A DNA stretch of 64,000 nucleotides from the NCBI GenBank assembly GCA_963796195.1, contig CAWCKS010000005.1, positions 198,052 through 262,051 of the forward strand, written 5' to 3'. A model generated the notes under the pieces. It made no database searches and had not been told where the DNA came from. It worked only from the letters and a program-made list of their open reading frames with translations. This document shows, one piece after another, positions 10,355 to 18,464 of this stretch; position 1 is the stretch's first letter; each line of letters starts with the position of its first letter. The DNA is from CAWCKS01 sp963796195. Lineage in GTDB: Bacteria; Pseudomonadota; Alphaproteobacteria; Rhizobiales; Xanthobacteraceae. Position numbers and translations under genes: made by a program.

Positions 10355-10368
10355 GAGCGAACAGCAAG

Positions 10369-10428
10369 TAGCGAATAGCGAAAAGGATTTCGCTTTCTAT
10401 TCGTCACTCGCTATTCGCCATTCGCCGG
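10369..10428. repeat. Inverted repeat built on GCGAATAGCGA
   Basis: The motif GCGAATAGCGA is followed about 30 bases later by its complement TCGCTATTCGC, with extra partial copies (CATTCGCC) beyond. The element lies between the stop of the caspase gene and the membrane patatin gene. It could act as a terminator-like hairpin, but there is no clean T-run, so I call it a dispersed intergenic repeat. Confidence 0.55.
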
Positions 10429-10546
10429 GCTCCTCACCATGAGTCTAGAAATGATTTTGCATGTCTGTCGCCACCGCCCCGTTTTCGCCTTGGATGTGTG
10501 CGCAAGCTGAGGTTGCATATGCGCTGGATATCGCGGGGGCACCAAA

Positions 10547-13002
10547 ATGGCCGCGGTCGCAAGCTTTCTCACAAGTTTTCTTGGACTTTTGTTCCGTGCC
10601 GCCTGGCGCATCTTCCGCGTGCTGTGGGTCTGCCGCGTGCCGGCGGTGAGTGCGCTCGGCGGCGGCGCCTTGATGATCCTGATCCCGCAAGCCGTTGATC
10701 TGTTCGCCGACACCGGATTGCCGGCGTGGCGCTGGGGCTGGTTCTTCTTCTCGCTGTTCATCTGGGCGTGGCTCGTGCATGCGATGGGCCGCCGCGCGTT
10801 GCAGTTTGACGAGTGGGTGCCGGAGGCGCGTCGCCCGGGCGGCCTGACCGATGCGGATCGCCTCAAACTCCGCGAGGTGTTTCGCCTGCCGGCGACCTGG
10901 GTGCCGCGGCTGCTTGGGCTGTTCGTGATCGCAGCAGTAGCGCGGGCCACACTCAATATGCGCGCCGATCTGGCGCAGGCCGCCGGCTTGCCGCAGGCGG
11001 CGCGGGCGCTGGCCTGGAGCTGGGTCCTGCTGCTCGGGACGGCGCTGGTCGCGGTCGGCTATGTGGTGGTCGTTCTGCTGTGGCGCGAAGTGCGCGCAAA
11101 GATGCTGCAGCGCGACAAAGATCCGCCGCTGCTCAACAAGACGCAGTCGATCTTCACGCTGGCGCTGCCGAAAAACTGGCCCGAACTGCGCAAGCTGCTC
11201 GGCTCGCGGGTCAACCGTGTCCTGTTCGCCTTTGCCGTCTTCATCACCGGCGTGTTCTTCGGCGCACTGTTCTTCCCGGAATCGATCCCGTGGCTGTTCC
11301 CGCGCGTCGTGCTGCTGCCCGTGCTGCTCGGCGGCGGCATTCTGCTGTTCGGCGAGATCGCCTCGCTGTCGCATCGCTACGCGACGCCGCTCCTCCTCAT
11401 CTTCTTCGTGATCGGCGGCGTGCTGAACCTGTTCCTCACTCATTATAATGACGTGCGCTGGGTTGCCGCGGCGCCGGTGTCGCCGACCTCGGGTCCGGCG
11501 CACGAGATCAGCATTGCCGAGGCGATCGCGCGCTGGAAGGCCGCGAACTGTGCCGCCGACCCGTGCGAGGTGAGACCGATCGTAGTGGCCGCGGCGGGCG
11601 GCGCGAGCCGTGCCGGCTTCTTCACCGCGACCCTGGTCGGTGCGCTGCTCGACGAGGCGGCGCTCGATCCCGAACTCGGCAACATCCGCAACCGCATCTT
11701 TGCATTGTCGACGGTGTCGGGCAGCTCCGTTGGCGGCGCGATGATGCGTGCGGCATGGGCGGATGCGCAAGAGGTCGGCAATATCGACCAGCCGCCGTGC
11801 CAGAACGCCAGCGTGACGGCGCCGTACCGCAGCCGCGCCGCCGAACCCGAGGACTACAATCGGGCGCGCAAGGATTCGTGGCGTGACTGCTTCCAGCAAC
11901 TGCTCGCCGGCGATTTCCTGTCGCCGGTGTTCGTCGGCATCGCCTATCGCGACATCTTTCCGATCGGCAACATCTTCACCGGCGAAGCGTTCGGCCTCGA
12001 CCGCACCGGCCTGCTCGAACAATCCTTCGAGCGCTGGTATCGCGAAGTGACGGGATCATCAGGCGCCTGCGGGGAGAAAGACAACAGCGGCCTGTGCCGC
12101 CGGCTCGGCCATCTGCCGGTCGTCCTGCGACGGGCGCCAAGGCCGACTGGATGCCGCTCTTGTTCGTGAACGGCACCTCGGTCTCGACCGGTCGGCGGAT
12201 CCTGGTGTCGGACGTAAAGATCGATTGCCTGCAGGACGGCGCCGGGCCGTTCCTCAATCTCGCCTACGACTATCGCGAACTGCGCGAGGGCGCGACTCGC
12301 TTGGGCCCGCGCGGCTGCGACGTCAATGCCGCAGAACCCGCGAGCGGAGGGATCGATCTGCGCCTGTCGACCACCGCGATGATGAGCGCACGCTTCCCCG
12401 TGATTTCGACGCAGGGCGTGATCTGGGAACTCGACCGCCAGATCGCCGACAGCATCGTCGACGGCGGATATTTCGAGAACGATGGCCTTGCCACCGCAGC
12501 CGATGTCGTGCGTGAGCTGCAGGCAAGAGGACTGCATCCGCTTGTCATCCAGACCGTGAGCGAGCCGGACGAGGTGCGCGATACCGAGCGGGCGAGCGCC
12601 GACCAGCGGCCATCGTTGCCGAAGGCGGGTGGGCGCACGCTGTTCGATGCCTATACCTCGATCGGCCGCGCGCTCTATGCGACCCGCTCGGGCCAGGAAG
12701 ACGGCCACATGGCGTATCTGCAGCAGACCCTGCAGGGACCGCTGATCAGCATGGGCGTCCACTCGATCGAGCAGGGCACCGGCGCGCTGTGCCGTTCGCC
12801 GGTCCAACAGAGGACGACCATGAACGTGGTGTCGATGAGCTGGTGGATTTCGCAGCCGGTCCAGGCCTATCTGGACGCCCAGCTGTGCGCGCCGGAAGTG
12901 GACCAGGTCCTGATTTGCGAGCTCAAGCGCAAGGTCGGCGCCGATGGCCAGCCGACCGGTCCATCGTGTCCGCCGCTGCCGGTCGCGCTGTCGAGCAAAT
13001 GA
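10547..13002 (+). CDS. Membrane-anchored patatin-like protein (one frameshift)
   Basis: The N-terminal 300 residues hold six to eight hydrophobic segments (for example ALGGGALMILIPQAVDLF, WSWVLLLGTALVAVGYVVVV, VVLLPVLLGGGILLFGEI). A soluble patatin-like domain follows: AAAGGASRAGFFTA (oxyanion loop), ALSTVSGSSVGGAMM (nucleophile Ser in SGSSVG) and IVDGGYFENDG (catalytic Asp). The frame breaks near 12115-12140; the second part resumes as GAKADWMPLLFVNGTSV and runs to 13002, giving about 818 residues. The ATG at 10547 starts just before the first hydrophobic stretch. It follows the caspase gene by 190 bp. Membrane patatins of this size are poorly studied; lipase activity is inference from the conserved dyad. 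Confidence 0.82.
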
Positions 13003-13167
13003 TCATCTGTCGGAGTATGGCGTCCAACCCGGCGCACGGCTGCCCAAATCATGGCAAATCTGTCGCAGGTCGCTATGCTGCGTCACCCCGCTTGCTTGCC
13101 GAAAATTAGCTGGGGCTTGCCGGCACAACTTCGGGTCAATGCTCGTCCGGTTCTTGAGACAGGGATT

Positions 13168-13575
13168 TTGAGAACGCTTTATCCTGCGATCGTTGCATCG
13201 CAACTCGTTCTGAGCGGGTGTGTATCGCTGCCGCAAGCCTGCTTGCCGCCGGCGCATCCGATGATCGCGGCGGAGCTGTTCTTCGGCCGCAGCGTCGGCA
13301 ACCGCATCGTCAGCGAGAGAGAGTTCGCCACATTCCTCGCCAGCGAGATCACGCCGCGTTTTCCCGATGGCCTGACGGTACTGGATGCGCGCGGCCAGTG
13401 GCGCAACGGCGAACGCGGGACGGTCGTCCGCGAAGCGAGCAAGCTGGTCAAAATCCTGTTTGTCGACGACGTGCAGAAGCGTGCCGATCTCGATGCGATC
13501 GCCGCAAATTACAAGCAGACATTCCGCCAGCAGTCGGTGTTGATTTCGCTGCAGTCGGTGTGTGCGGCCTTCTGA
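13168..13575 (+). CDS. DUF3574 domain lipoprotein
   Basis: The C-terminal 105 residues match the DUF3574 pattern (AAELFFGRSVGNRIVSEREF, then TPRFPDGLTVLDARGQWRN, then REASKLVKILFVDD). Upstream is a short hydrophobic stretch ending in LVLSGC, a good lipobox, which suggests an envelope lipoprotein. The best start that leaves a compact signal is the TTG at 13168 (LRTLYPAIVASQ); an in-frame start at 13051 gives 174 residues but an implausible N-terminus. DUF3574 has no assigned function. It sits between the membrane patatin and the TAXI gene, on the same strand. Confidence 0.7.
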   Translation: MRTLYPAIVASQLVLSGCVSLPQACLPPAHPMIAAELFFGRSVGNRIVSEREFATFLASEITPRFPDGLTVLDARGQWRNGERGTVVREASKLVKILFVDDVQKRADLDAIAANYKQTFRQQSVLISLQSVCAAF

Positions 13576-13843
13576 AGGCGAATCACGCGCCACAAGCTCT
13601 GGTTGTTTTTGGAGTTTTCGTGACGAAAATCACCACCATCATAATTGTGCGAAAAAAGACCTTGCCGCGGCCCTGATCACGACAAAGTGCACAACAAGAA
13701 TCACAGTCAAGGATGAAGTAAGCCCGTCAACAAGACGCGCGGGGCAGCGCGCATCTTACTTCCTCCAACACGATAGCAGTGCCGCGGCGCGTAAGCGTTG
13801 TGTGTGTCGCGTGCCGGGCATCTGCTGCAGGGGAAGTAGTGAC

Positions 13844-15005
13844 ATGGGTGGGTGGCTGCGGCCGAAGTATCGGCCCTGGATTTCTGTTGCCTTTTTTTCG
13901 GCGCTGATCGCGCTGTTCTCCTCACAAGCCGCATTTTCCGAGCACGCTGCGCGCCCCGACCTCGGGCACGCCGATACCGAATAAACCGGAGCTCGGAACT
14001 GTTGGCGAACGTCTCAACGCCAACACGATCGCGATTATCTCCGGCAATCTCAACGCGACGTACGTGACGATCGCGTACGATCTGTCCGCCGTCCTCGACA
14101 ACGGAGATGAGTTTCGCGTTCTGCCAGTCGTCGGTAAGGGCGGCGGACAGAACATCAAGGATGTCCGGTATCTGAAGGGCATCGATCTCGGCATCACGCA
14201 GTCGAACCTGCTGAATACCTTCCGCCGCACCAACGAGGCCGGCTATATCGACGACAAGATCGTCTACATCGCGAAGCTGTTCAATGAGGAGATGCACCTC
14301 GTGGTGCGCGCCGAAAGCGGCATCACCTCGATCGACCAGCTCGCCGGCAAGAAGGTCAATTTCAGCGATATCGGCAGCGGTTCGCAGCTGTCCTCGCGCG
14401 ACATCTTCGACAAGCTCGGCATTAAGGTCGAGGAAGTCAACATGGGCCAGGCCGACGCGATCGAGAAGCTGAAATCGGGAGAGATTGCCGCGACCATCCT
14501 GATTGCCGGCAAGCCCACGGCATCCACGTCGAAGCTGCAGGCGAGCGAGGGGTTCCGCCTCCTGCCGGTCCCCTATCGCAAGCCGCTGCAGGCGGATTAT
14601 TTGCCGGCCACGCTGTCGGCCGACGATTATCCGAAGCTCGTCGACCGCGCGCACCCGGTCGATACCATCGCCTGCGGCGCGGTGTTGATCGCCTACAACT
14701 GGCCCGAAGGCAGCGACCGCTATCGCCGCATCCAGCTGTTCGTCGACAATTTCTTCCCGAAACTTGCCGAATTCCAGAAGCCGCCGCGTCATCCGAAATG
14801 GAAGGAAACCAATCTGTCGGCGACGCTGCCGGGCTGGACCCGCTTCAAGGGCGCCGACGAGTGGCTGAAGCGGCAGCCGGTGGCGCAGCGCGACCAGTTC
14901 GATCGCTTCGTTGCATCCAAGCGCCCCGATGCCTCGCCCGAAGATCGCGAGCAGCTGTTCAAGGATTTCATGCAGTGGCGCAATGCGCAGGGCAACAGCA
15001 ACTGA
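13844..15005 (+). CDS. TAXI-family TRAP solute-binding protein (one frameshift)
   Basis: An N-terminal membrane or signal segment (WISVAFFSALIALFSSQAAFS) is followed, after one extra base near 13965, by a TAXI-type periplasmic binding domain: GERLNANTIAIISGNLNATY, VLPVVGKGGGQNIKDVRYLK, GIDLGITQSNLLNTFRR, KKVNFSDIGSGSQLSSRD and GEIAATILIAGKP. TAXI proteins normally deliver substrate to a fused TRAP membrane subunit, but no TRAP permease gene lies nearby. The C-terminal 70 residues (from about KWKETNLSATLPGW) are an extension beyond the binding fold. ATG 13844 is the only start giving the hydrophobic leader. A sensory or scaffold role is possible but is inference. Confidence 0.82.
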
Positions 15006-15079
15006 GCTGAACAAAGCGGAGGCTGAGCGACAGTCCCAACAAGAAACTGCAAGAAGAACTAGACGACAGGAGGTTGGTA

Positions 15080-16018
15080 ATGAGTTCTCCAGTCCAGACC
15101 GATTTCGACGGCAGTGAGAGAGAATCGCCGCGTTGGACGCGTGAACCGCACGACGATCCATCGGCCGCGGTGCTTGAGGCGGCGGAGCGGCTGAAGCGTC
15201 AGCGCGAACGGGCGCCGCGGCCGCAGGCCGATATCGAAGCGGCAATGACCCAGCTTGTGCGCGAGAACTGGACGCCGCCGCCGCTGGACCCGGTGATCAT
15301 GGAGCCGCCGCCGCGGCGCGTATCGCTCGGGCCGAGCTGGGGCATGATCGCGCGCGTGTTCGGCGCGGTTGGCTGCGCTGCGGGCGTAGCGCTGTTTGTC
15401 GCGGGCGGCGTGCCGCTGTCCTCGGTCGACACCTCGGCGAATGCCGATCGGCAAGTCTCCGGCAATTTGGGCTCCGGCAACATGGGCGAGGTCCGCCCGA
15501 TCGCGTTTGCGCCACCTGAGCAGAGCACGCTGCGGACATCGACCACGCCGACCGAGCAACGCATTGTCAGCGCTTCGCCTGCGTTCGCACCGAACGCCGT
15601 GATCGGTGCTGCGGTCGCCTCGACGGCGCAGCCGCCGCGCGAGTTGCCGCAGGCGGTGACGATGCCGGCATCGCCACCGGCGGCCGCGCCGCTCGAGCCG
15701 GCGCCGGCATTGCGCGCACTGGAGCGTGCGCTCGATCGCGACGAGATCGCGAACCTGCTCAAGCGCGGACAGGAGCTTGCGGCGCAAGGCGACCTTGCCG
15801 GCGCCAGGCTGTTGCTGCGGCGCGCCGCCGAAGCCGGTGACGCGCAGGCGATGCAGGCGCTCGGCGCGACCTACGACTCGACAGTGCTCGCCAGGCAGAG
15901 GGTGATCGGCGTTGCGCCTGACGATAAACGCGCGCGCGCCTGGTATGAGCGCGCGGCGGCCGCCGGGGCACCGGACGCCGGTCGTCGTCTCGAGCAGCTA
16001 GCTGGGCGCGCGCAGTAG
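15080..16018 (+). CDS. Membrane-anchored Sel1-repeat-like protein
   Basis: The 312-residue protein has a polar N-terminus (about 75 residues), one transmembrane helix (MIARVFGAVGCAAGVALFVA, about 88-108), a Pro/Ala-rich periplasmic linker and a C-terminal pair of Sel1-like helical repeats (AGARLLLRRAAEAGDAQAMQ; RARAWYERAAAAGAPDAGRR). Sel1 repeats mediate protein contacts in the envelope. The ATG at 15080 has a good GACAGGAGG site eight bases upstream. It follows the TAXI gene by 74 bp and probably shares its transcript. No enzymatic motif is visible. Confidence 0.8.
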   Translation: MSSPVQTDFDGSERESPRWTREPHDDPSAAVLEAAERLKRQRERAPRPQADIEAAMTQLVRENWTPPPLDPVIMEPPPRRVSLGPSWGMIARVFGAVGCAAGVALFVAGGVPLSSVDTSANADRQVSGNLGSGNMGEVRPIAFAPPEQSTLRTSTTPTEQRIVSASPAFAPNAVIGAAVASTAQPPRELPQAVTMPASPPAAAPLEPAPALRALERALDRDEIANLLKRGQELAAQGDLAGARLLLRRAAEAGDAQAMQALGATYDSTVLARQRVIGVAPDDKRARAWYERAAAAGAPDAGRRLEQLAGRAQ

Positions 16019-16067
16019 AGCATGATCCGGAAAAGTGGATACCGGTTTTTCCGACAAGATCATGCTC
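16018..16067. repeat. Palindromic intergenic element (REP-like, family A)
   Basis: The outer arms GAGCATGATC and GATCATGCTC enclose the core CCGGAAAAGTGGATACCGGT. The same core with GCGCATGTCC/GGACATGCGC arms recurs at 34665-34736, 52806-52854 and 57981-58028. This copy begins at the stop codon of the Sel1-like gene. Confidence 0.85.
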
Positions 16068-16100
16068 AATCAAAAGTCGCGCATTCGGGGGAGCGCGGCG

Positions 16101-16439
16101 TCACGACGCTCCGTCGTTGACGCCGCGCCAGCGCGCGTAGCGCCACGGCAGATACCAGCGCGCCGACGCTGGCAGCGTCGCCGGTACATTGTCGATGCCC
16201 GACGTGCCGAACGGCTGACAGCGGAGCAGCCGCGCCAGCGTCATCCAGCCGCCGGCCCACAGGCCGTAGCGTGCCAGCGCCTCGTCGGCGTAAGCCGAGC
16301 ACGTCGGCAGATGGCGGCAGTGGAATCCGATCCACGGCGACAGCGTGTAGCGATAGATCGCGATCAGCCCACGTCCGGCGTTGCGCGGCAATCGTCGCGC
16401 GGCCTCGGCACAATGCGGGCAGGTGACAGCAAGCTTCAT
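16101..16439 (-). CDS. yidD: Membrane protein insertion efficiency factor YidD
   Basis: The 112-residue protein carries the YidD core RGLIAIYRYTLSPWIGFHCR, then HLPTCSAYADEALARYGLWA and the closing RCQPFGTSGIDNVP. YidD is a small membrane-associated protein that helps Sec/YidC-dependent insertion of inner-membrane proteins. I chose the ATG at 16439 (MKLAVTCPHCAEAARRLP) because upstream codons do not resemble the family. In many bacteria yidD sits in the rpmH-rnpA-yidD-yidC cluster; here it stands alone, as is common in Rhizobiales. The N-terminal CPHC pair is an extra. Confidence 0.92.
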   Translation of the reverse strand: MKLAVTCPHCAEAARRLPRNAGRGLIAIYRYTLSPWIGFHCRHLPTCSAYADEALARYGLWAGGWMTLARLLRCQPFGTSGIDNVPATLPASARWYLPWRYARWRGVNDGAS

Positions 16440-16603
16440 GGGCGTTCTGCTGCGATGTATAGCGTTGCCTGCTTCAGTTCCAGTCGCGGAACCGGCTCGC
16501 GCGGCGGCGGCGCAACACATCGCTGATTTTGCAGGTGAAACCAAAGTTCCCTTGTGCGCCGCACTAGACGCGACTCGTCGATATCGGTAAACATTTCTGA
16601 CGC

Positions 16604-17581
16604 GTGGACGACGGCGCGATGACGCCGGGCCGAAAATCTGCGGCCGTGGTTCACCCGGGACTTAGGGCAGGGAAGGTCGAAATCTTGCTGGGCAGAAGCT
16701 CGCTGACTTGGATCGGGCCGGTGTGGCGCTGTGCCGCTCTGTCGCTGGCCGTTCTTTCGTTCTCTGTGGTTCAGACCGGACGACCGGTGCAGGCGAGTTC
16801 GTCGCTCGAAGAGCGCAAGCTGCCGATGCACTTCGTCTGGCATGATCCTTCGCCGCTCGATTGCGATGACAGGTGTCGCGGCTGGGTCTCGGCCGTCGGC
16901 GTCATCGATTCCGACAGCGTGAAGCTGTTCAACGATCTCGCTGCAAGTCACGACATGCAAGGCGCGACGGTGGTTCTCGACTTCGGCGGCGGGTCGGTGC
17001 TCGACGCCATCGCGCTCGGCCAGCGCTGGCGCGCGCTGCAAATGTCGACCGCGGTCGGCACCGTCGTCGAGATGCCGGTGGCCGGCGGCAAGCGGGCACA
17101 CACCGAGATCATGCCGAGCGCTTACTGCGAGTCGATGTGCGTGTTCCTGCTGCTCGCCGGCGTGCACCGCTATGTACCGCCCGAAGCGCGGGTGCGCGTG
17201 CATCAGATCTGGATGGGCGATCGCGCCGACGATGCCCAGGCCGCGAATTATAGCGCCGAGGACGTCATGATCATCGAGCGCGACGTCGGCCGGCTCGCGC
17301 ACTACACCTTCGACATGGGCGGCAGCGGCGAACTGCTCGGCATCGCGCTCAGCGTGCCGCCTTGGGAGTCGCTTCGGCAGCTGACGAGCGAAGAGCTGCG
17401 CCGCACCAATCTCGCGACCACCGACCTGATCGCAGATGTGCTGCCGTGGACGCAATCCCGGTTGCCGACCGTTGCCCTGTCGAAACCGGTCCAGGATCGC
17501 GTCGGCGCGGAGAGCACCCGCACGGCCGAAGTGAATGTCCCGACCGGCGTTGCATCGCGCGGCGGCGACGCCAAGCAGTAG
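16604..17581 (+). CDS. Exported ClpP/crotonase-fold protein (COG3904-like)
   Basis: A hydrophobic signal (CAALSLAVLSFSVVQTGRPV) is followed by a domain resembling the ClpP/crotonase superfamily branch of predicted periplasmic proteins: ATVVLDFGGGSVLDAIALGQ, SAYCESMCVFLLLAGVHRYV and ARVRVHQIW. In ClpP the string around ESMCVFL corresponds to the nucleophile turn, where Ser is usual; here the row reads E-S-M-C-V, so a Ser is close but protease activity is uncertain. The GTG at 16604 gives 325 residues; ATG 16619 is equally possible. There is no operon partner: the gene is divergent from yidD and followed by noncoding DNA. Confidence 0.7.
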   Translation: MDDGAMTPGRKSAAVVHPGLRAGKVEILLGRSSLTWIGPVWRCAALSLAVLSFSVVQTGRPVQASSSLEERKLPMHFVWHDPSPLDCDDRCRGWVSAVGVIDSDSVKLFNDLAASHDMQGATVVLDFGGGSVLDAIALGQRWRALQMSTAVGTVVEMPVAGGKRAHTEIMPSAYCESMCVFLLLAGVHRYVPPEARVRVHQIWMGDRADDAQAANYSAEDVMIIERDVGRLAHYTFDMGGSGELLGIALSVPPWESLRQLTSEELRRTNLATTDLIADVLPWTQSRLPTVALSKPVQDRVGAESTRTAEVNVPTGVASRGGDAKQ

Positions 17582-17679
17582 TTTGGACGATCTAATCTGA
17601 CCCAAAGCGCGATAATTTTCGCTCCGCTGGATGAAAGAAGGGGCTCAGGTCATCGGACATCGCTCGGGGGCCGGGCAAA

Positions 17680-17706
17680 ATGAAAGAACCGCCAACGGGA
17701 GGCGGC
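17680..17706 (-). terminator. Hairpin with T-rich tail on the minus strand
   Basis: Read on the minus strand, CCGCC-TCCCGTT-GGCGG is followed by TTCTTTCATTTT. It lies directly after the stop of the possible small gene at 17707-17796 and is what makes that gene credible. Confidence 0.55.
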
Positions 17707-17796
17707 CTAAAAGTACATAAGCCCGGCGAGGAGGGCTGCCACCCAGCACGACACGAGCAAGACGAGGCAAAGCACGGAGAACCTATCGATGACCAT
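17707..17796 (-). CDS. Possible 29-residue single-span membrane protein
   Basis: This short frame encodes one hydrophobic helix (VLCLVLLVSCWVAALLAGLM) between a charged start (MVIDRF) and a TAG stop. An intrinsic-terminator-like hairpin follows immediately on the same strand. The ribosome site is weak. It is the only coding signal I see in the roughly 340-bp gap after the ClpP-fold gene. The function is unknown, and chance hydrophobic frames of this length do occur. Confidence 0.35.
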   Translation of the reverse strand: MVIDRFSVLCLVLLVSCWVAALLAGLMYF

Positions 17797-17919
17797 CGTA
17801 GGTCATGCCTGACTGCATTTGGCTCGGAATAATAGGGGCCAAACCCTCAAATCAAAGGGGAGCATTCATTAGGAGGGCGAATGGAAAGGAGCCGCCATCA
17901 TCTCTTCTCCCCGGAAGCT

Positions 17920-18445
17920 TCATTCGAAGAAGTCCACCGCACCCGTTTCCAAGTTGTACATCGCGCCAGCCATTTTGACCGCGCCCTTCGCTTCCATTTC
18001 GGCAAGCACGGGGCTGTCCTTCCGGATATCAGCAACGGTCATCTCAACATTCTTTCGCGCGACAGCGTCGACGAAGGCTCGAACGCTCGCCCTTATAGGC
18101 AGTCGCTTCTATCGCGGGTTTGATCTTGGCCAACAATCCAGTCAGATTGCCCAGCTCGGCATTGTCGATTGCTCCCTTGATAGCGCCGCATGCCGTGTGG
18201 CCCATGACCAGCACCACCTTCGCGCCTGCCAATTTGCATGCGAACTCCATGCTGCCCAGGATGTCCGCGTTGCTAACGTTACCGGCAACCCGACAGTTGA
18301 AAATGTCGCCAATTCCAAGGTCCATGATGACCTCGGCCGGTGCGCGCGAGTCGATGCATGTTAGCAAGACGGCCGCGCCAAAGTGCTGTGTTTGAGCAGT
18401 GCTCGACAGGGCTATGGCCGCTTCGATAGACTGATGAGGGGTTTT
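17920..18445 (-). pseudogene. Decayed beta-class carbonic anhydrase
   Basis: Zinc-site motifs of a beta-carbonic anhydrase are present: LLTCIDSRAPAEVIMD (Cys, Asp-Arg dyad) and VLVMGHTACGAIKGAIDNAE (His and Cys ligands). The C-terminus (FVDAVARKNVEMTVADIRK to VDFFE) continues in another frame after a break near 18080. The first 50-60 residues of the family (the LLKEGNERF-like region) are missing, because upstream sequence belongs to the divergent LssY-type gene. Loss of the N-terminus plus a frameshift points to a true pseudogene rather than a sequencing error, although the metal ligands themselves survive. Confidence 0.72.
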
Positions 18446-18464
18446 GTCCGGCCTGAGGCGGACG

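Noticed and set aside
10445..12022. Open frame of 525 residues on the minus strand
   Set aside because: It is antisense to the membrane patatin. Arg/Gln/His-rich composition shows a shadow.
13707..15245. Open frame of 512 residues on the minus strand
   Set aside because: It is opposite the TAXI gene and adjoining Sel1 gene. No motif; shadow of real genes.
17881..18123. Plus-strand frame of 80 residues
   Set aside because: It is the reverse of the decayed carbonic anhydrase C-terminus, which has recognisable family sequence.
18444..18464. TTG start for the LssY-type gene
   Set aside because: The ATG at 18465 gives a normal charged N-terminus before the membrane helix.
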